From positions 45,671,366 to 45,735,365 of the forward strand of contig NC_088777.1 in NCBI RefSeq assembly GCF_954871325.1: a DNA stretch of 64,000 nt, written 5' to 3'. This DNA comes from Gordionus sp. m RMFG-2023 (Eukaryota; Nematomorpha; Gordioida; Chordodea; Parachordodidae). Below the pieces are notes generated by a model. The model worked only from the letters and a program-made list of their open reading frames with translations. It searched no databases and was not told where the DNA came from. Every line of letters begins with the position of its first letter. Position 1 is the stretch's first letter. This document shows positions 13,266 through 24,011 of this stretch, piece after piece. Position numbers and translations under genes: made by a program.

Positions 13266-14575
13266 ATTACTATTCAGAATAAACGAGAAAAATAAAAATA
13301 AACAGCTGCGGATGTAGCCGGTAAGATAGTTCTTTCTTATTATTATACACCAAAAAAAATTTTTAGTTAGAAAAATATAAAATTTGGATAATAAAATATT
13401 ATAACTAATTTACAAGAATTGAAAAATAGAATCATATTCAACTTATTATTAAAATAATGATCAACTGTTATATCATGGAGTAATCTTTGTAATATTCGTC
13501 AATGGTGGCATTCTTAGCTATCAGCTGGAAAGTACTAAAGAACACTTTCAGTTATACTCGCCCGAGTCATTTCAGTACTCAATTATATGTATTGTAGAAA
13601 TTTATTTAAAATAAATTGATTCGACTTATATTTAGAAAGAAAGAATCTTTGAAATTTTACAATTCTTCCATTTCCAATTTTTTTTTATAGTTATCGCCGA
13701 TTGAATTCAATATTTCATATATAAAAGAATCACAACCAAGATTATGAGGAAAAAAACGATAATAACAGCGAGATAAAATAAATTTGTGATAGTGCGACCT
13801 AATTGAGCTGTGAAAAAAAAAGCTAACCAGTTTGCGTTTTTATTGATGCTTATAAATTTTTATCCATTTGCATGATGCCATTTGAATGCGTTTTGCATAA
13901 CGAAACGCAAGCCCTCAATTATGCCGTATCATAAGCAATAAAAATTTTCGGAAAATAAATTCATAATATATAAGTTTAAAATCATTGATATTTTAAAATA
14001 TCATTTTTTTAAAAGATTGTATTATATATAAATCAAGCCTTTAAACGTGGGGATTTATGAATTTTATTTTTATACTGTATGTGATATTTTTTCCTTATTA
14101 ATTTATAAAAGGCTGGATTTTTTTAAAATTTTGAGCAAATAATGACGAGTTAAAATTATTTTGTAAAAAAATTTTTTGCCAAGGCCCGGTCTCTGATATT
14201 AATTGAACGGCTATTAGTTACGAATAAGGCATAAAATTCTAATTTTAGTAACATTTTAATTTATAGATGTGCTTCTCATGTTCTATTCTAATGATGTAAA
14301 GGTAGAAATAATCTTTTTGCTACTCCTATAAAGTATTCAAGTAAGGGTAGACAGATCTCAGTAATAGAGAGTACATAGGTATATGCCGCTCAATTATTTG
14401 TACGGTGAAATAATATCCATGTTTATTTTGTAGCCCATATATAACAAATATAAGTGCGCGAAAATTATCCTATTCGTCTTCAATGGTATAGAATTCCGTC
14501 GCATGCGTGGGTAATTATAAAAATAAATTTTACTTCAGATTATCTTTAGAAAAAAATCGTTTAATACTTTTAATT

Positions 14576-14692
14576 AAACATATCGGGCTTCTCTCAGGCC
14601 TGAAATAAAAATCTAAATTCGGGCTCGGTAAAAATATAAAGGACCCGGTTGAGTATAAAAATATCGGGCCAGATAATTTGAATCTGCAAAAC
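14576..14692. repeat. CGGGCC-family repeat fragment
   Basis: ATCGGGCTTCTCTCAGGCCTGA, split here by AT-rich sequence, is followed by CTCGGTAAAAATATAAAGG and ATCGGGCCAG. It belongs with the copies at 16190, 40966 and 47095. Confidence 0.4.
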
Positions 14693-15589
14693 TTCAATAT
14701 AAACATATCTCACGGTTAATTGTATTCGATATAATGATAATCTAAGTATATTAATAAAATTATATATATTTTTTTTTTAAAAATGTCACAAGAACCATAA
14801 AGCATCATTAAAAATTTAGCGCCCTAGGATTCCACGTGGTCTTCAGATATTTCATTTTTTGCGCGATAAATTTGTTTTTTTTATACGACATCAAAAAATT
14901 TATATTATAGTGAAATATAATAAAGCAGGTAAATAATTTGATGTTATTAAGTAAAACTTTAACAAAATTAAGAGTTTAAGATTAAAAAACAGATAATATA
15001 ATACATCTTTGTTGATCACCACAATTAACTCGGATATAATTTATTATAAAATCAAAAATGTCGTTCGAGTATTTCCATTTTTAAAATATGAGTTGAATTA
15101 TAAATCAGAATGATCCGAAAGAAACCGGATTTATTAACCTGACCCGTAAAATCTTGAATTGTGACAGAAGCGAACATATTGAATTGCTAAATTATTAAAT
15201 AGAATCAGCTCCAAAGCAACTAACATTTACATTTATTTCCCCGTGAACCAGGATGTTGTATATCCAACTGTTTGAATTAACTTGCCCTGAATTCAAGTTA
15301 GAGTGAATTCACGGCGGAGAATACAAAAATACAGCAATCACCTTTCTAAGATCGACAAACTCGAGATTCATCAGCCAATTTAGCCAACTCCAAGAACAAA
15401 GTAACTATTTTATCAATAATTTTTAAAAACAAATCCTATCCCTTAACACCAAAATAAAAAAAATAATCAAAATTTTTAAACAAAAATATTCGCGTATATC
15501 GGAAATAAATAGGTTAATTTTAGATATAATATCATGGTAAACATTTAGCAATTACTAAACAAACAACCAATTTAAAAAAAAATGTAAAA

Positions 15590-15735
15590 GAACTTTTTTA
15601 TTTTTTAATAATTATCATTGGAATCACGTGGTCGAGTCCGATCTACTACATATCTTCCCCCAAGTATGTAACCACACGGGATTCGAACCCAGAATCTTCG
15701 GATTACGCACTCATCCGACTAGGCCAGAGACGCTA
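15590..15735 (-). mobile_element. tRNA-derived SINE
   Basis: On the minus strand an A box (TGGCCTAGTCGG, 15726-15715) and a B box (GGGTTCGAATCC, 15690-15679) are spaced as in a tRNA gene, giving an internal RNA polymerase III promoter. The head is followed by about 55 bases of unrelated sequence and an A-rich tail near 15590-15610. The acceptor-stem halves do not pair and the anticodon arm is distorted, so it is not a working tRNA. Wording around the B box recalls tRNA-Arg, a weak assignment. Confidence 0.6.
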
Positions 15736-16189
15736 CTCGAAAATGACTATTTTTTAAATATAAAAAATAGACAAGCGTTACCTCGATACTATCAAAATTT
15801 GGTTAGTTCAATATCATACTATGATATATCTAACATTAACCAAATAAAAATGAGGTATTAAAAAAAATTATTTTGAGTGCCAAAACAAGAAATATGATTA
15901 ACATCCTAGTCTATATTTCAATACCTATTTTTTTATCCGTCTACTAAATAATTAGTTAAGTAAGCATAATATCTTTATTTTTGCAAAATGTTTTTTTTAA
16001 AAAATTACGTGATAAATAAGGCTGACTTAAATGTTTAAATAAAAATTTTAAAAAATTTAGCCGGAAGTCTTGTTAAAGATTCCTATTAAGAGTTAACGCA
16101 GAAAAATTAAAAAAATATATATCTATTGCTTCCATAAATTATTTAAGTTATCGAGTATCTTATCTGCCAAAAGACCTTTTTTTAAATAT

Positions 16190-16397
16190 ACCCGGGTCGG
16201 GTAAAGCCTAAAATATTTTTTTTTGAATACCAGGGCTAGGCCGTATATTTTAAAACGCCATTATTAGCTATAAAAATTAAAAATAAATGTTATTTTAAAA
16301 AACCGGGCTGGGCACGAAAATATAAAACCCGGGCCGGACCGAAATTTTTTTAAAAAAATATCTGGCCGGGTCGTGTAAATGGTACCTCTGCAAGTCT
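16190..16397. repeat. CGGGCC-family MITE-like repeat
   Basis: CCCGGGTCGGG, CCGGGCTGGGC and CCCGGGCCGGACC are spread through AT-rich DNA around a core CGCCATTATTAG; the copy ends near TACCTCTGCAAGTCT. The 47095-47320 copy has the same core and the same kind of end (GCAGGTCTCT). Confidence 0.6.
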
Positions 16398-16904
16398 TTG
16401 AAAAATAATAAATTGAAATAAAATAAATAAAAACACCATTTTTACTTTAGAGGGCAAAATAACGAAAATGGAAAATAATTACCCAGAAAATAAATCCCCG
16501 GTAATATTTCTTAGAAAATAATTCACCAGAATTGATTTTCTCAAAACTTTTAAATATCGAGGATTATTATTTCGTGAATATATTTATAGGGAATTTTTTC
16601 GCCTATTATGTAATTTTTAAATATATTAAAAAATGGGGATTTTTTTTCCCGGGGAATTATTTTCCTAGATTCCAAAATAAGAGACTGACTAGATATTATC
16701 CTAAAATACAATAAAGTTATATTTAATTTGAGCGATTTTTTTGGTTAGAGCTACTCGTTACAACATCCACATGGAAAAAAAAGTGCAATAATACTTATAC
16801 CAAAATTTTATAAAAAAAAATTATATTTATAGCTTACCCTACCAATTTATTTTTGCGTTTTTTAAGTGTGGGAATACCGGATGTTCTCTTTAACGATGTA
16901 GATG

Positions 16905-17940
16905 GATGATCCCTTTCAATTTCGATAAAAATTTGTAAGGCACGTTATATATGTTCTAGTAATATCTGAAGCAATTAAGTAAACTAAATTAATCCGATTA
17001 TTGAATCTAAAATTAATAACCATTAAGAGTGAAATATCTAAAATTAAATTCATTTTTAAATAACGGTCATTATATCCAGTAGAAAATTTAAAAATTAATA
17101 TTTCGAAATGAATTATGAGTTTCAATTCTTCGATTTTTTTTCTTCTATTATTCATTTACTAATTTTCTTATAAATTCTTTATAATTAGCGCGGCTGGGAA
17201 ATTAAAAATATCGCGAATAATGTACAAATATATAGAAGGCACTATATAGCAGGGCTGTGACACTCCTTTTAATAACAAAGGTTCTGGTTAGTGAAGATCA
17301 ACCCGGTTCAGGTTCAGAACATAAAATGGATACACAAATATAAAATATGATTTTCACAAAAAATGTTTTTAATAAATATTTTATGTTATTTTTATTTAAT
17401 GCTGTTCAAATTTTTTATAATTTAATAAAATATAAATCGAGAAAAAAAAAATAAATGAAAAATTTTAAAATATTTTTCAAAAATCCTTGAACCCCGCCCC
17501 CTTACATTTAGAAAAGTGTTTATGGTTCAATAAAATATCAGGGTTTAAGGGGTTCTGGTTCAGGGTTTGGGTTCACAGTCCTGCTATATAATACTTTAAG
17601 GCAATAAAAGGCTTTTTTTTAATCGTTTAAAATCATCGAGTAATATCATCATGCACACTGAAATAAAATTTCTCCAGCCGCGTTAATTATTGAGGCTCAT
17701 AATAGATTAAAAATATTAATTTGACCAATATTTTTCAAAAAAAATTAATTTCTCATAATTATCAATTATTGACATAGTTATCAATATTAGATTAAATATT
17801 CGAAATTAATTTAGTTTTTAAATTAAAACATTTACTTTTAATTCCCATTATCTCAATTGATATAATTGATAATGAGCTTTCGTTTCAGATATTAGAATAT
17901 ATATAACGTGCCTACAAATTTCTATCGAGATTGAAAGGGG
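16905..17940. mobile_element. Long foldback element (arms of about 330 bp)
   Basis: The outer ends are inverted copies: CCCTTTCAATTTCGATAAAA on the left, and CCCTTTCAATCTCGATAGAA reading inward on the minus strand from about 17938. The match continues through AATTTGTAAGGCACGTTAT and an ATCTGAA block, then weakens with indels until an inner AACGCGGCTGG/AGCGCGGCTGG match. The centre is occupied by a separate inverted-repeat unit at 17240-17590. No coding frame is evident; a minus-strand open stretch at 16916-17155 is inside the left arm. Confidence 0.75.
17240..17590. mobile_element. Nested MITE with TATATAGCAGG termini
   Basis: It starts TATATAGCAGGGCTGTGA and ends TCACAGTCCTGCTATATA, a near-perfect inverted pair of about 18 bases. 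It carries GGTTCTGGTT and GGGTTCACAG motifs inside and has no open frame. It sits exactly in the middle of the 16905-17940 foldback. Confidence 0.7.
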
Positions 17941-19569
17941 GTGGCCGTAAATTGCGATCTTCTTACTCATTAGAAATGAAATGACCCCTGGGCCATTATA
18001 CCCCAGACTTCATGCTCAACCCCCATATTATATTCTCCTCCTTTTCTATCCGTTTACCTTTTATCATCTGTCTGACTTTATCTATTTATCAATTTAACAT
18101 TGGAATATATATAACAATATACATTTTATTTCCACCTATGCGTAACCCACTGATGTATAAAAAAGTTGGATAATGTTACTGATAAAATTACCCTCCCCTA
18201 TCATGATAATTTTTTCAAAACAGATTAGTATAATGACTATTTATTATTATTGTTATAGACAATTTTTTGATCCAAAACGTGCCAAAAATTGTAAAGTATG
18301 TAGCACATTTGTCAAAAAAAAATATTTTTGGCCAAAAAAGGGTTTTTAGAATTATGATATCACTATCAAGTAGATTTGTATTCATGAATAATAAAATGAG
18401 CTATTTATATTCATTCGAATAATTCGTTTTTATAAAAATTTTACAAAATAATTCACAAAAAAAATATTGACAGAATTTTTTATATTATTTTTATTGCATA
18501 TCTATTTTTAAACAGAAAAAAATATTCTAATAATCTGATATTAAAGAACATGTGATCAAGTTAATAGTGAAATTAAAATTCATATAATTTATTTTATAAT
18601 TAAAGTTTTTCTTATTGTTTCTTTTTTATAAGGTATGAGATTTATGACAGAAAAATAGTTCCAAATAAGAAAAGTCTCTCACAAGTAGTTTTATGATATG
18701 GTGTTAATCATATCACCCATTAGATTGATGTGTTATAAATAGAAATGAAGAGATAAATTTTATTTAAAAATATATTTATTATTCCAAATAATTAAAATAT
18801 TCTAATACAAATTATTTGTTTAATTCGAATTTAATAATTTCTTTATTAATATTTGAACATGAATAATTTACTATTCAAATTTTTTTTAATTCAATTCATT
18901 TTTGAATAGACCTATTATCAAGTATATTATGGGGAGGGGAAGGGGTGTGGATTTTGTTTAAGGATCAAAACTTTCATAGGGCACTACAACATCCATCTAC
19001 TTGCAATATTTGATTTGAAGTGTTAAAATACTTTTTACTACAAGGTTCTATTACCACTTTATGACTTTTTTATAAAAAATATTCATAGCTTTCATGTTTG
19101 GAAATTGTACCAGAACATTTTGGTCACATCAAAAATTAGAACCAGAACCTTTTTTAAAATTTTTTAAGGAAGTGAAGTTTAGAATCTGGACATAAAATTT
19201 TTTCTGGTTCTATAAAGAAATTTTTTTAAAAACCTCATAAGATATTTTTATAATTTTTTTTTTTTTACCAAATTGGTTGTCAAGGTTAACAAGAAGTTAA
19301 CCAAATAAACAAAATAATTGATAAAAAGTTTAAATATTAATTATAAAATATAATGTAAAAGTATATTCAAAATAATGTAAATAATGAGGTATATATAATG
19401 CAACCTTGATATAAAAAAATATACAATGACACCATGTACATATCAATTCAATATAAAAAAAATAAACTACAATCCCCAATAATTTGTTCACAAGTTTTAA
19501 ATAATTGATATAAAAGTTTATAATCATAACAAATAAAAAAAAAGAAAACAAGTTTAATAAAATATTTAG

Positions 19570-20201
19570 TTAATTCCTTTGCTCAAAAAATTTATATAAA
19601 GCCTCATACTGTAAGATATCTGAAGGTGTGGCCAAAATTGTAAAATGTTTTTGGCATGCAAATATATCAGTTTAAATCCATAATTTTGCAAAAGAAAAAT
19701 CATAAATTTGCAGTACTCAATATATAAAAATTCTGTCCAGCTCTAGACAATATTTATTTATCAAAATTATTTAATTTTTTCTTTATTATATATTTTTATG
19801 CATTAAAACAATCTTAATCTTTGCAGTATACTATTTTCAAATAAAATAACCTCTAACTATATACAATTAGTTAAAATTTTTATATATAAAATTAAATGTC
19901 TAACTTGATTTGATGAATTATCTCGAATATATTGAAAGATTAAATCAATATAATGCCAGTCTGATAAATTTACTTCATTCAACGATTGATTAATATAAGA
20001 ATTGTGATTATTATTGTAATTCAAAGAATCATTTTGATAAATTGATGAGAGGATATTATTTGTTGATAAATTCTGAGCAGCATTATGCAATTTTTTATTG
20101 ATATCTATAAAATTTATATTTTTATCTTTGAATAGAATATCTAAATGATCCTGTGAAGAGATTCGATTAATGAAAACATAAATTAATAATATGAAAATCA
20201 T
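19570..20201 (-). CDS. Possible small secreted protein (two exons)
   Basis: Exon 1 (20201-19905) starts with a hydrophobic signal-like stretch, MIFILLIYVFINRISS, then a polar, asparagine-rich, cysteine-free segment. A GTTAGA donor after codon 99 is phase 0; a clean acceptor (ATATCTTACAG) at 19609 opens exon 2 (19608-19570), which adds YEALYKFFEQRN and a TAA. ATTAAA follows shortly after. The total is 111 residues. The family is not recognised and the function unknown. The P-like transposon starts about 385 bases upstream of the ATG. It could be a chance AT-rich frame; the splice fit and signal peptide are the only support. Confidence 0.35.
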
Positions 20202-20593
20202 TAATGATTGTAATATTTCTTTAAAAGCAGGTAATAATGACTATAAATAAATGAAATTTTTGACCGAAAACAATCCTATTCTTACTGAATTTTTAAGCAT
20301 CCGCTTATGAAAATTGTTATATGACAAATGGTATAAATTTTCTACATTATATCCAAAATTTCATAATAATATTCATTAATAAAAAATAAATGGATTAAAC
20401 AAAAATTCGATTATATAAGGTAAAGGTTTAAATAGCTTTATATATATGTCAATATAAATTTTTATAAATTGGTAAATTATTTTTCGAATATACATTGAGT
20501 AATAACATATTTCTATATATACTTTACAGACACCCATTGTAGGTTTGATTAATGGCAGATAAAAGAAAAAGGGTTAATATCAATGATATATAT

Positions 20594-20663
20594 AACTATA
20601 GATTGACGATCATGCATAAAAAAACGTCCACCTATTGAAATCAGCTGTAGCGCCATTTTGTAG
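20594..20663 (+). repeat. Left terminal inverted repeat of the P-like transposon
   Basis: Begins AACTATAGATTGACGATCAT and ends GCGCCATTTTGTAG, matching the right end in inverted orientation; the middle differs by several bases and a short indel. Confidence 0.88.
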
Positions 20664-21928
20664 CTTGTACGTTGATCAAATGCCTCAATAATGATAATAA
20701 TTTTTAAAAATTTAACAATTTTACTAATAATTTTTAATGTAATTATGTAAAATAATCAAATGAATCCTAACCTCAACTGATCTTCAATTAAATTACATGG
20801 GTATTCTCTAAAATAAAAAAACTCAACATTTAATCCAATAGTAGTACATAATATCATTAAATTACTTTCACCCAGAAATTATTCAGAAACATAGATTGCT
20901 ACAACATCACTGAAACAAAAATCACCAAAATTATACCCATACAAAATATTCCATACTTATATCTAATACACCCTCAAATATTCAACCAAATAAGGTCCAC
21001 TGCCTATATATAATTGCCAAAAAAACTTATCACACAGATTCCTTTGACTCAGTCAAGAAAATACATCTTTCAATCATAGTTTTAAGTTAATTTATCTATT
21101 TGATTAATATTATTATAAAAATAAATTTATTTTTAAACATTCCTCAATTATTTAACCCCCAATCATTTATTAGAATATCTAATTTATTTTATACATATTA
21201 ATTGCAAATATCAAAATCATTTATATTTTTATATATATTTGTTAATTTTTTTAATAAAATTAGTTTTTATAATTTTATCAAATTCACTTGATGTTTCATT
21301 AAAAATCTTATTATCCACTTATTGTTCATTTATGGAATCCTTATTATTAAATATAATAATATTTTATGATTCATATCTTATTAATAAATAAAAATGATGT
21401 ACTTATATTTATTGTAGTTGCTGGTACTTTTAATTTTAGGTAAGTAATTTATACCTTAAAATAATAATCAAAATTTATACAAAAAAAGAGATCTGTATAG
21501 ATATAATTAAATAAAATCTACAATACTCTAAAAGTAGATGAGGATTAATTAATTATGTTAAGAAAATAAGATTTTATAAAAAAATATCCTGTCAATTAAA
21601 AATTATTTTGGATTATGTGTTCTAGATGAAATAAGTTAAACTATCTTAAAAGATGGGTTGAGAGCTCATCTTACTTAATTTTTATTGTAATAATCATTTA
21701 TAATTTCTTTTGTTTTAATTATTTCATCTTAATTATAAATGACAAATGAAAACATCTTTTATTTTTTTTCAATAAAAACATAGTGTAATAATAACATTTT
21801 TTGCATGAGTTTAAATTATTATATAAATCATTTAAATAAGGTTTATACAATAAATATATAAAAATATAGAGTACACTTTAAAAAACAAAATGTATTTTTA
21901 ACAATGTGATGATTCACATTCATATTAT

Positions 21929-22281
21929 TGTTATAAATAGTTTTATTATTTTTTTGTATGAGTCATGAAATATTTTTTTTGTTTGAAATTTTATTTTTAA
22001 TTTTTTTTTAGTTTCGCGCAGTCATCTTGAACGTCATTATATAAATATTTTTAATATTTATTATGTAAAAAAAAAATAAATAATAATTTAATATTTATAA
22101 AAAAAAATAATCTTATATAAACTAAAAAAAAAGTGGAAATTCATTATTATTATCAATTATATTTTTTTATATTTATTGTTTTAAAGAAAAATAAAACCAA
22201 TTTATTCAAAAAAAAAAAGGGGTAAAAAAATAAATAAATATACTGTTAAGTTAAACATTTCTGTACGGTGAAATTTTGAAA
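21929..22281 (+). repeat. 5' LTR of the gypsy element
   Basis: 353 bp, beginning TGTTATAAATAG and ending GTGAAATTTTGAAA; repeated at 27930-28358. It contains TTTCGCGCAGTCATCTTG, the most GC-rich part of the repeat. Confidence 0.9.
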
Positions 22282-22282
22282 T

Positions 22283-22292
22283 TGGTGCCGTG
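22283..22292 (+). promoter_or_regulatory. Primer binding site, complementary to the tRNA-His 3' end
   Basis: TGGTGCCGTG starts one base after the 5' LTR. From memory, eukaryotic tRNA-His ends CACGGCACCA, an exact complement over these ten bases; pairing stops after that. Confidence 0.65.
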
Positions 22293-22327
22293 TTTATACA
22301 AAGCAACCTGGTTAGTGCGGTTGTCGT

Positions 22328-22925
22328 AATATCATATAGTGGTATTTGAGTCTTCGAGTGGAAAATATCATATAGTGGTATTTGAGTCTTGAAGTGAAGT
22401 GTACATCGTCTTCATCTACATCTACGGTAAAATATCATATAGTGGTATTTGAGTCTTCGAGTGGAAAATATCATATAGTGGTATTTGAGTCTTGAAGTGA
22501 AGTGTACATCGTCTTCATCTACATCTACGGTAAAATATCATATAGTGGTATTTGAGTCTTCGAGTGGAAAATATCATATAGTGGTATTTGAGTCTTGAAG
22601 TGAATTGTACATCGTCTTCATCTACATCTACGGTAAAATATTATATAGTGGTATTTGAGTCTTCGAGTGGAAAATATCATATAGTGGTATTTGAGTCTTG
22701 AAGTGAATTGTACATCGTCTTCATCTACATCTACGGTAAAATATCATATAGTGGTATTTGAGTCTTCGAGTGGAAAATATCATATAGTGGTATTTGAGTC
22801 TTGAAGTGAATTGTACATCGTCTTCATCTACATCTGCGGTAAAATATCATATAGTGGTATTTGAGTCTTCGAGTGAAAAATATCATATAGTGGTATTTGA
22901 GTCTTGAAGTGAAGTATACATCGTC
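22328..22925 (+). repeat. Tandem array in the gypsy leader, about six 102-bp units
   Basis: Each unit holds two copies of ATATCATATAGTGGTATTTG; the first is followed by AGTCTTCGAGTGG and the second by AGTCTTGAAGTGAA plus GTACATCGTCTTCATCTAC. Units differ by single bases only, so the array is recently expanded. It lies between the primer site and gag and does not encode a recognisable protein. Confidence 0.9.
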
Positions 22926-23210
22926 TTCATCATCGACATCAGCTGTCCATTTATTTTTTTTTCCTTTCTCTGCTCTCTCAAAATAAAAAAAAAAGTCTTA
23001 TCGTACGGAAGTGCTGTCCGAATTTTACGAGTTGTAAATCTGTTACACAAAATTTGCCCAAATTTTTGTCGTATCTTTAGACTTATTAACTGTAGATGTA
23101 CATGTGTATTATTGGGTTGTTTACACTATTAATAATATCATATCTATTAACATTACAAATAACAAAAATTTTTATTTTGAAATTAATTATAAATTTTTTA
23201 TAAGGTCGAA

Positions 23211-23957
23211 ATGAAAAGTTTAAAATTTGTAAAATACTGGGAAATACAGTATAATATTTTTGGGGCATTGGTTATATTAGTAATATGGATGTGTAGCTTA
23301 ATATGGGGAAGAAAGTTGAGAAGAAGTCGAAGTGTGAAAATAAAGGGGCAGACATTGACTATAGAAGGACATAATGGGGAAGAGGATGTTATGGGAAAGG
23401 TAACATGGTTCCCAGTGCAGGAGTTAATTAATGGGTGGACGGATAGCGAATTAGATAAATTAACCTATAGGCCTGAAAGGAGAGATTCATATACTAATCA
23501 GAGATTGGGGACATATAGGGGACCTAGAGAAAGTTCACAGGGAAGGAGAGGAGAAATGAGACCCAACTTTGATTCAAGAGTAAGGGGGAGAATGAATTGT
23601 TATAATTGCGGAAGACAGGGACATATGGTCAGAGATTGCCAAGAAACGAAATGTTTTGAATGTGGAAAATATGGACATATAGCCACGTTTTGTTCAGGAA
23701 GACGTGATAAGCTACGATGTGCAGGTTGTGGTCGATTTGGTCATAATAGGGAGGAATGCAATGTGGGTAATTTCAAAACTAGAGGCGGTTTTCCGCAGAG
23801 GGACATGGGGCAAAGTGCTCCAAATGTTAGAATTATAGAAAGTGAAAAAAATAAAGAGGTAGGAATACCATTTTTGGCTGTGAATAAAGAGCAGAATAGA
23901 ATCTGTTTCCGTTGCCGGAAGGAAGGACATGGGGCGAGAGATTGCGAGTATTTGTGA
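23211..23957 (+). CDS. gag-like ORF of the gypsy element (nucleocapsid with four zinc knuckles)
   Basis: A 248-codon frame carrying CCHC knuckles: CYNCGRQGHMVRDC, CFECGKYGHIATFC, CAGCGRFGHNREEC and, near the end, CFRCRKEGHGARDC. The part before the knuckles is basic and short; a full capsid region is not evident in this frame. gag and pol are adjacent and in the same phase, an arrangement that fits the read-through used by some LTR elements. Confidence 0.85.
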   Translation: MKSLKFVKYWEIQYNIFGALVILVIWMCSLIWGRKLRRSRSVKIKGQTLTIEGHNGEEDVMGKVTWFPVQELINGWTDSELDKLTYRPERRDSYTNQRLGTYRGPRESSQGRRGEMRPNFDSRVRGRMNCYNCGRQGHMVRDCQETKCFECGKYGHIATFCSGRRDKLRCAGCGRFGHNREECNVGNFKTRGGFPQRDMGQSAPNVRIIESEKNKEVGIPFLAVNKEQNRICFRCRKEGHGARDCEYL

Positions 23958-24011
23958 CTATATGATGGCAAAGAGCATGCCGCAAAGGTCGGGGGGCTTT
24001 GGGCGAAAGAG

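Larger units (their letters stand above)
10660..19569. other. Intergenic or upstream region of the ZIP gene, repeat-rich
   Basis: No gene could be supported. Unassigned minus-strand exons encoding the N-terminus of the ZIP transporter may lie here. A minus-strand open stretch at 11697-11996 (99 codons, fairly ordinary composition) is unrecognised and could be an exon or a decayed transposon piece. The repeats listed separately take up much of the rest. Confidence 0.5.

Noticed and set aside
15628-15861. Plus-strand 77-codon frame, and a functional tRNA gene on the minus strand
   Set aside because: The frame crosses the SINE head. The tRNA acceptor stem does not pair and the anticodon arm is malformed.
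22328-22925. CRISPR-like regular repeats
   Set aside because: The units are contiguous head-to-tail with no unique spacers, and lie in an LTR element leader of a eukaryote.
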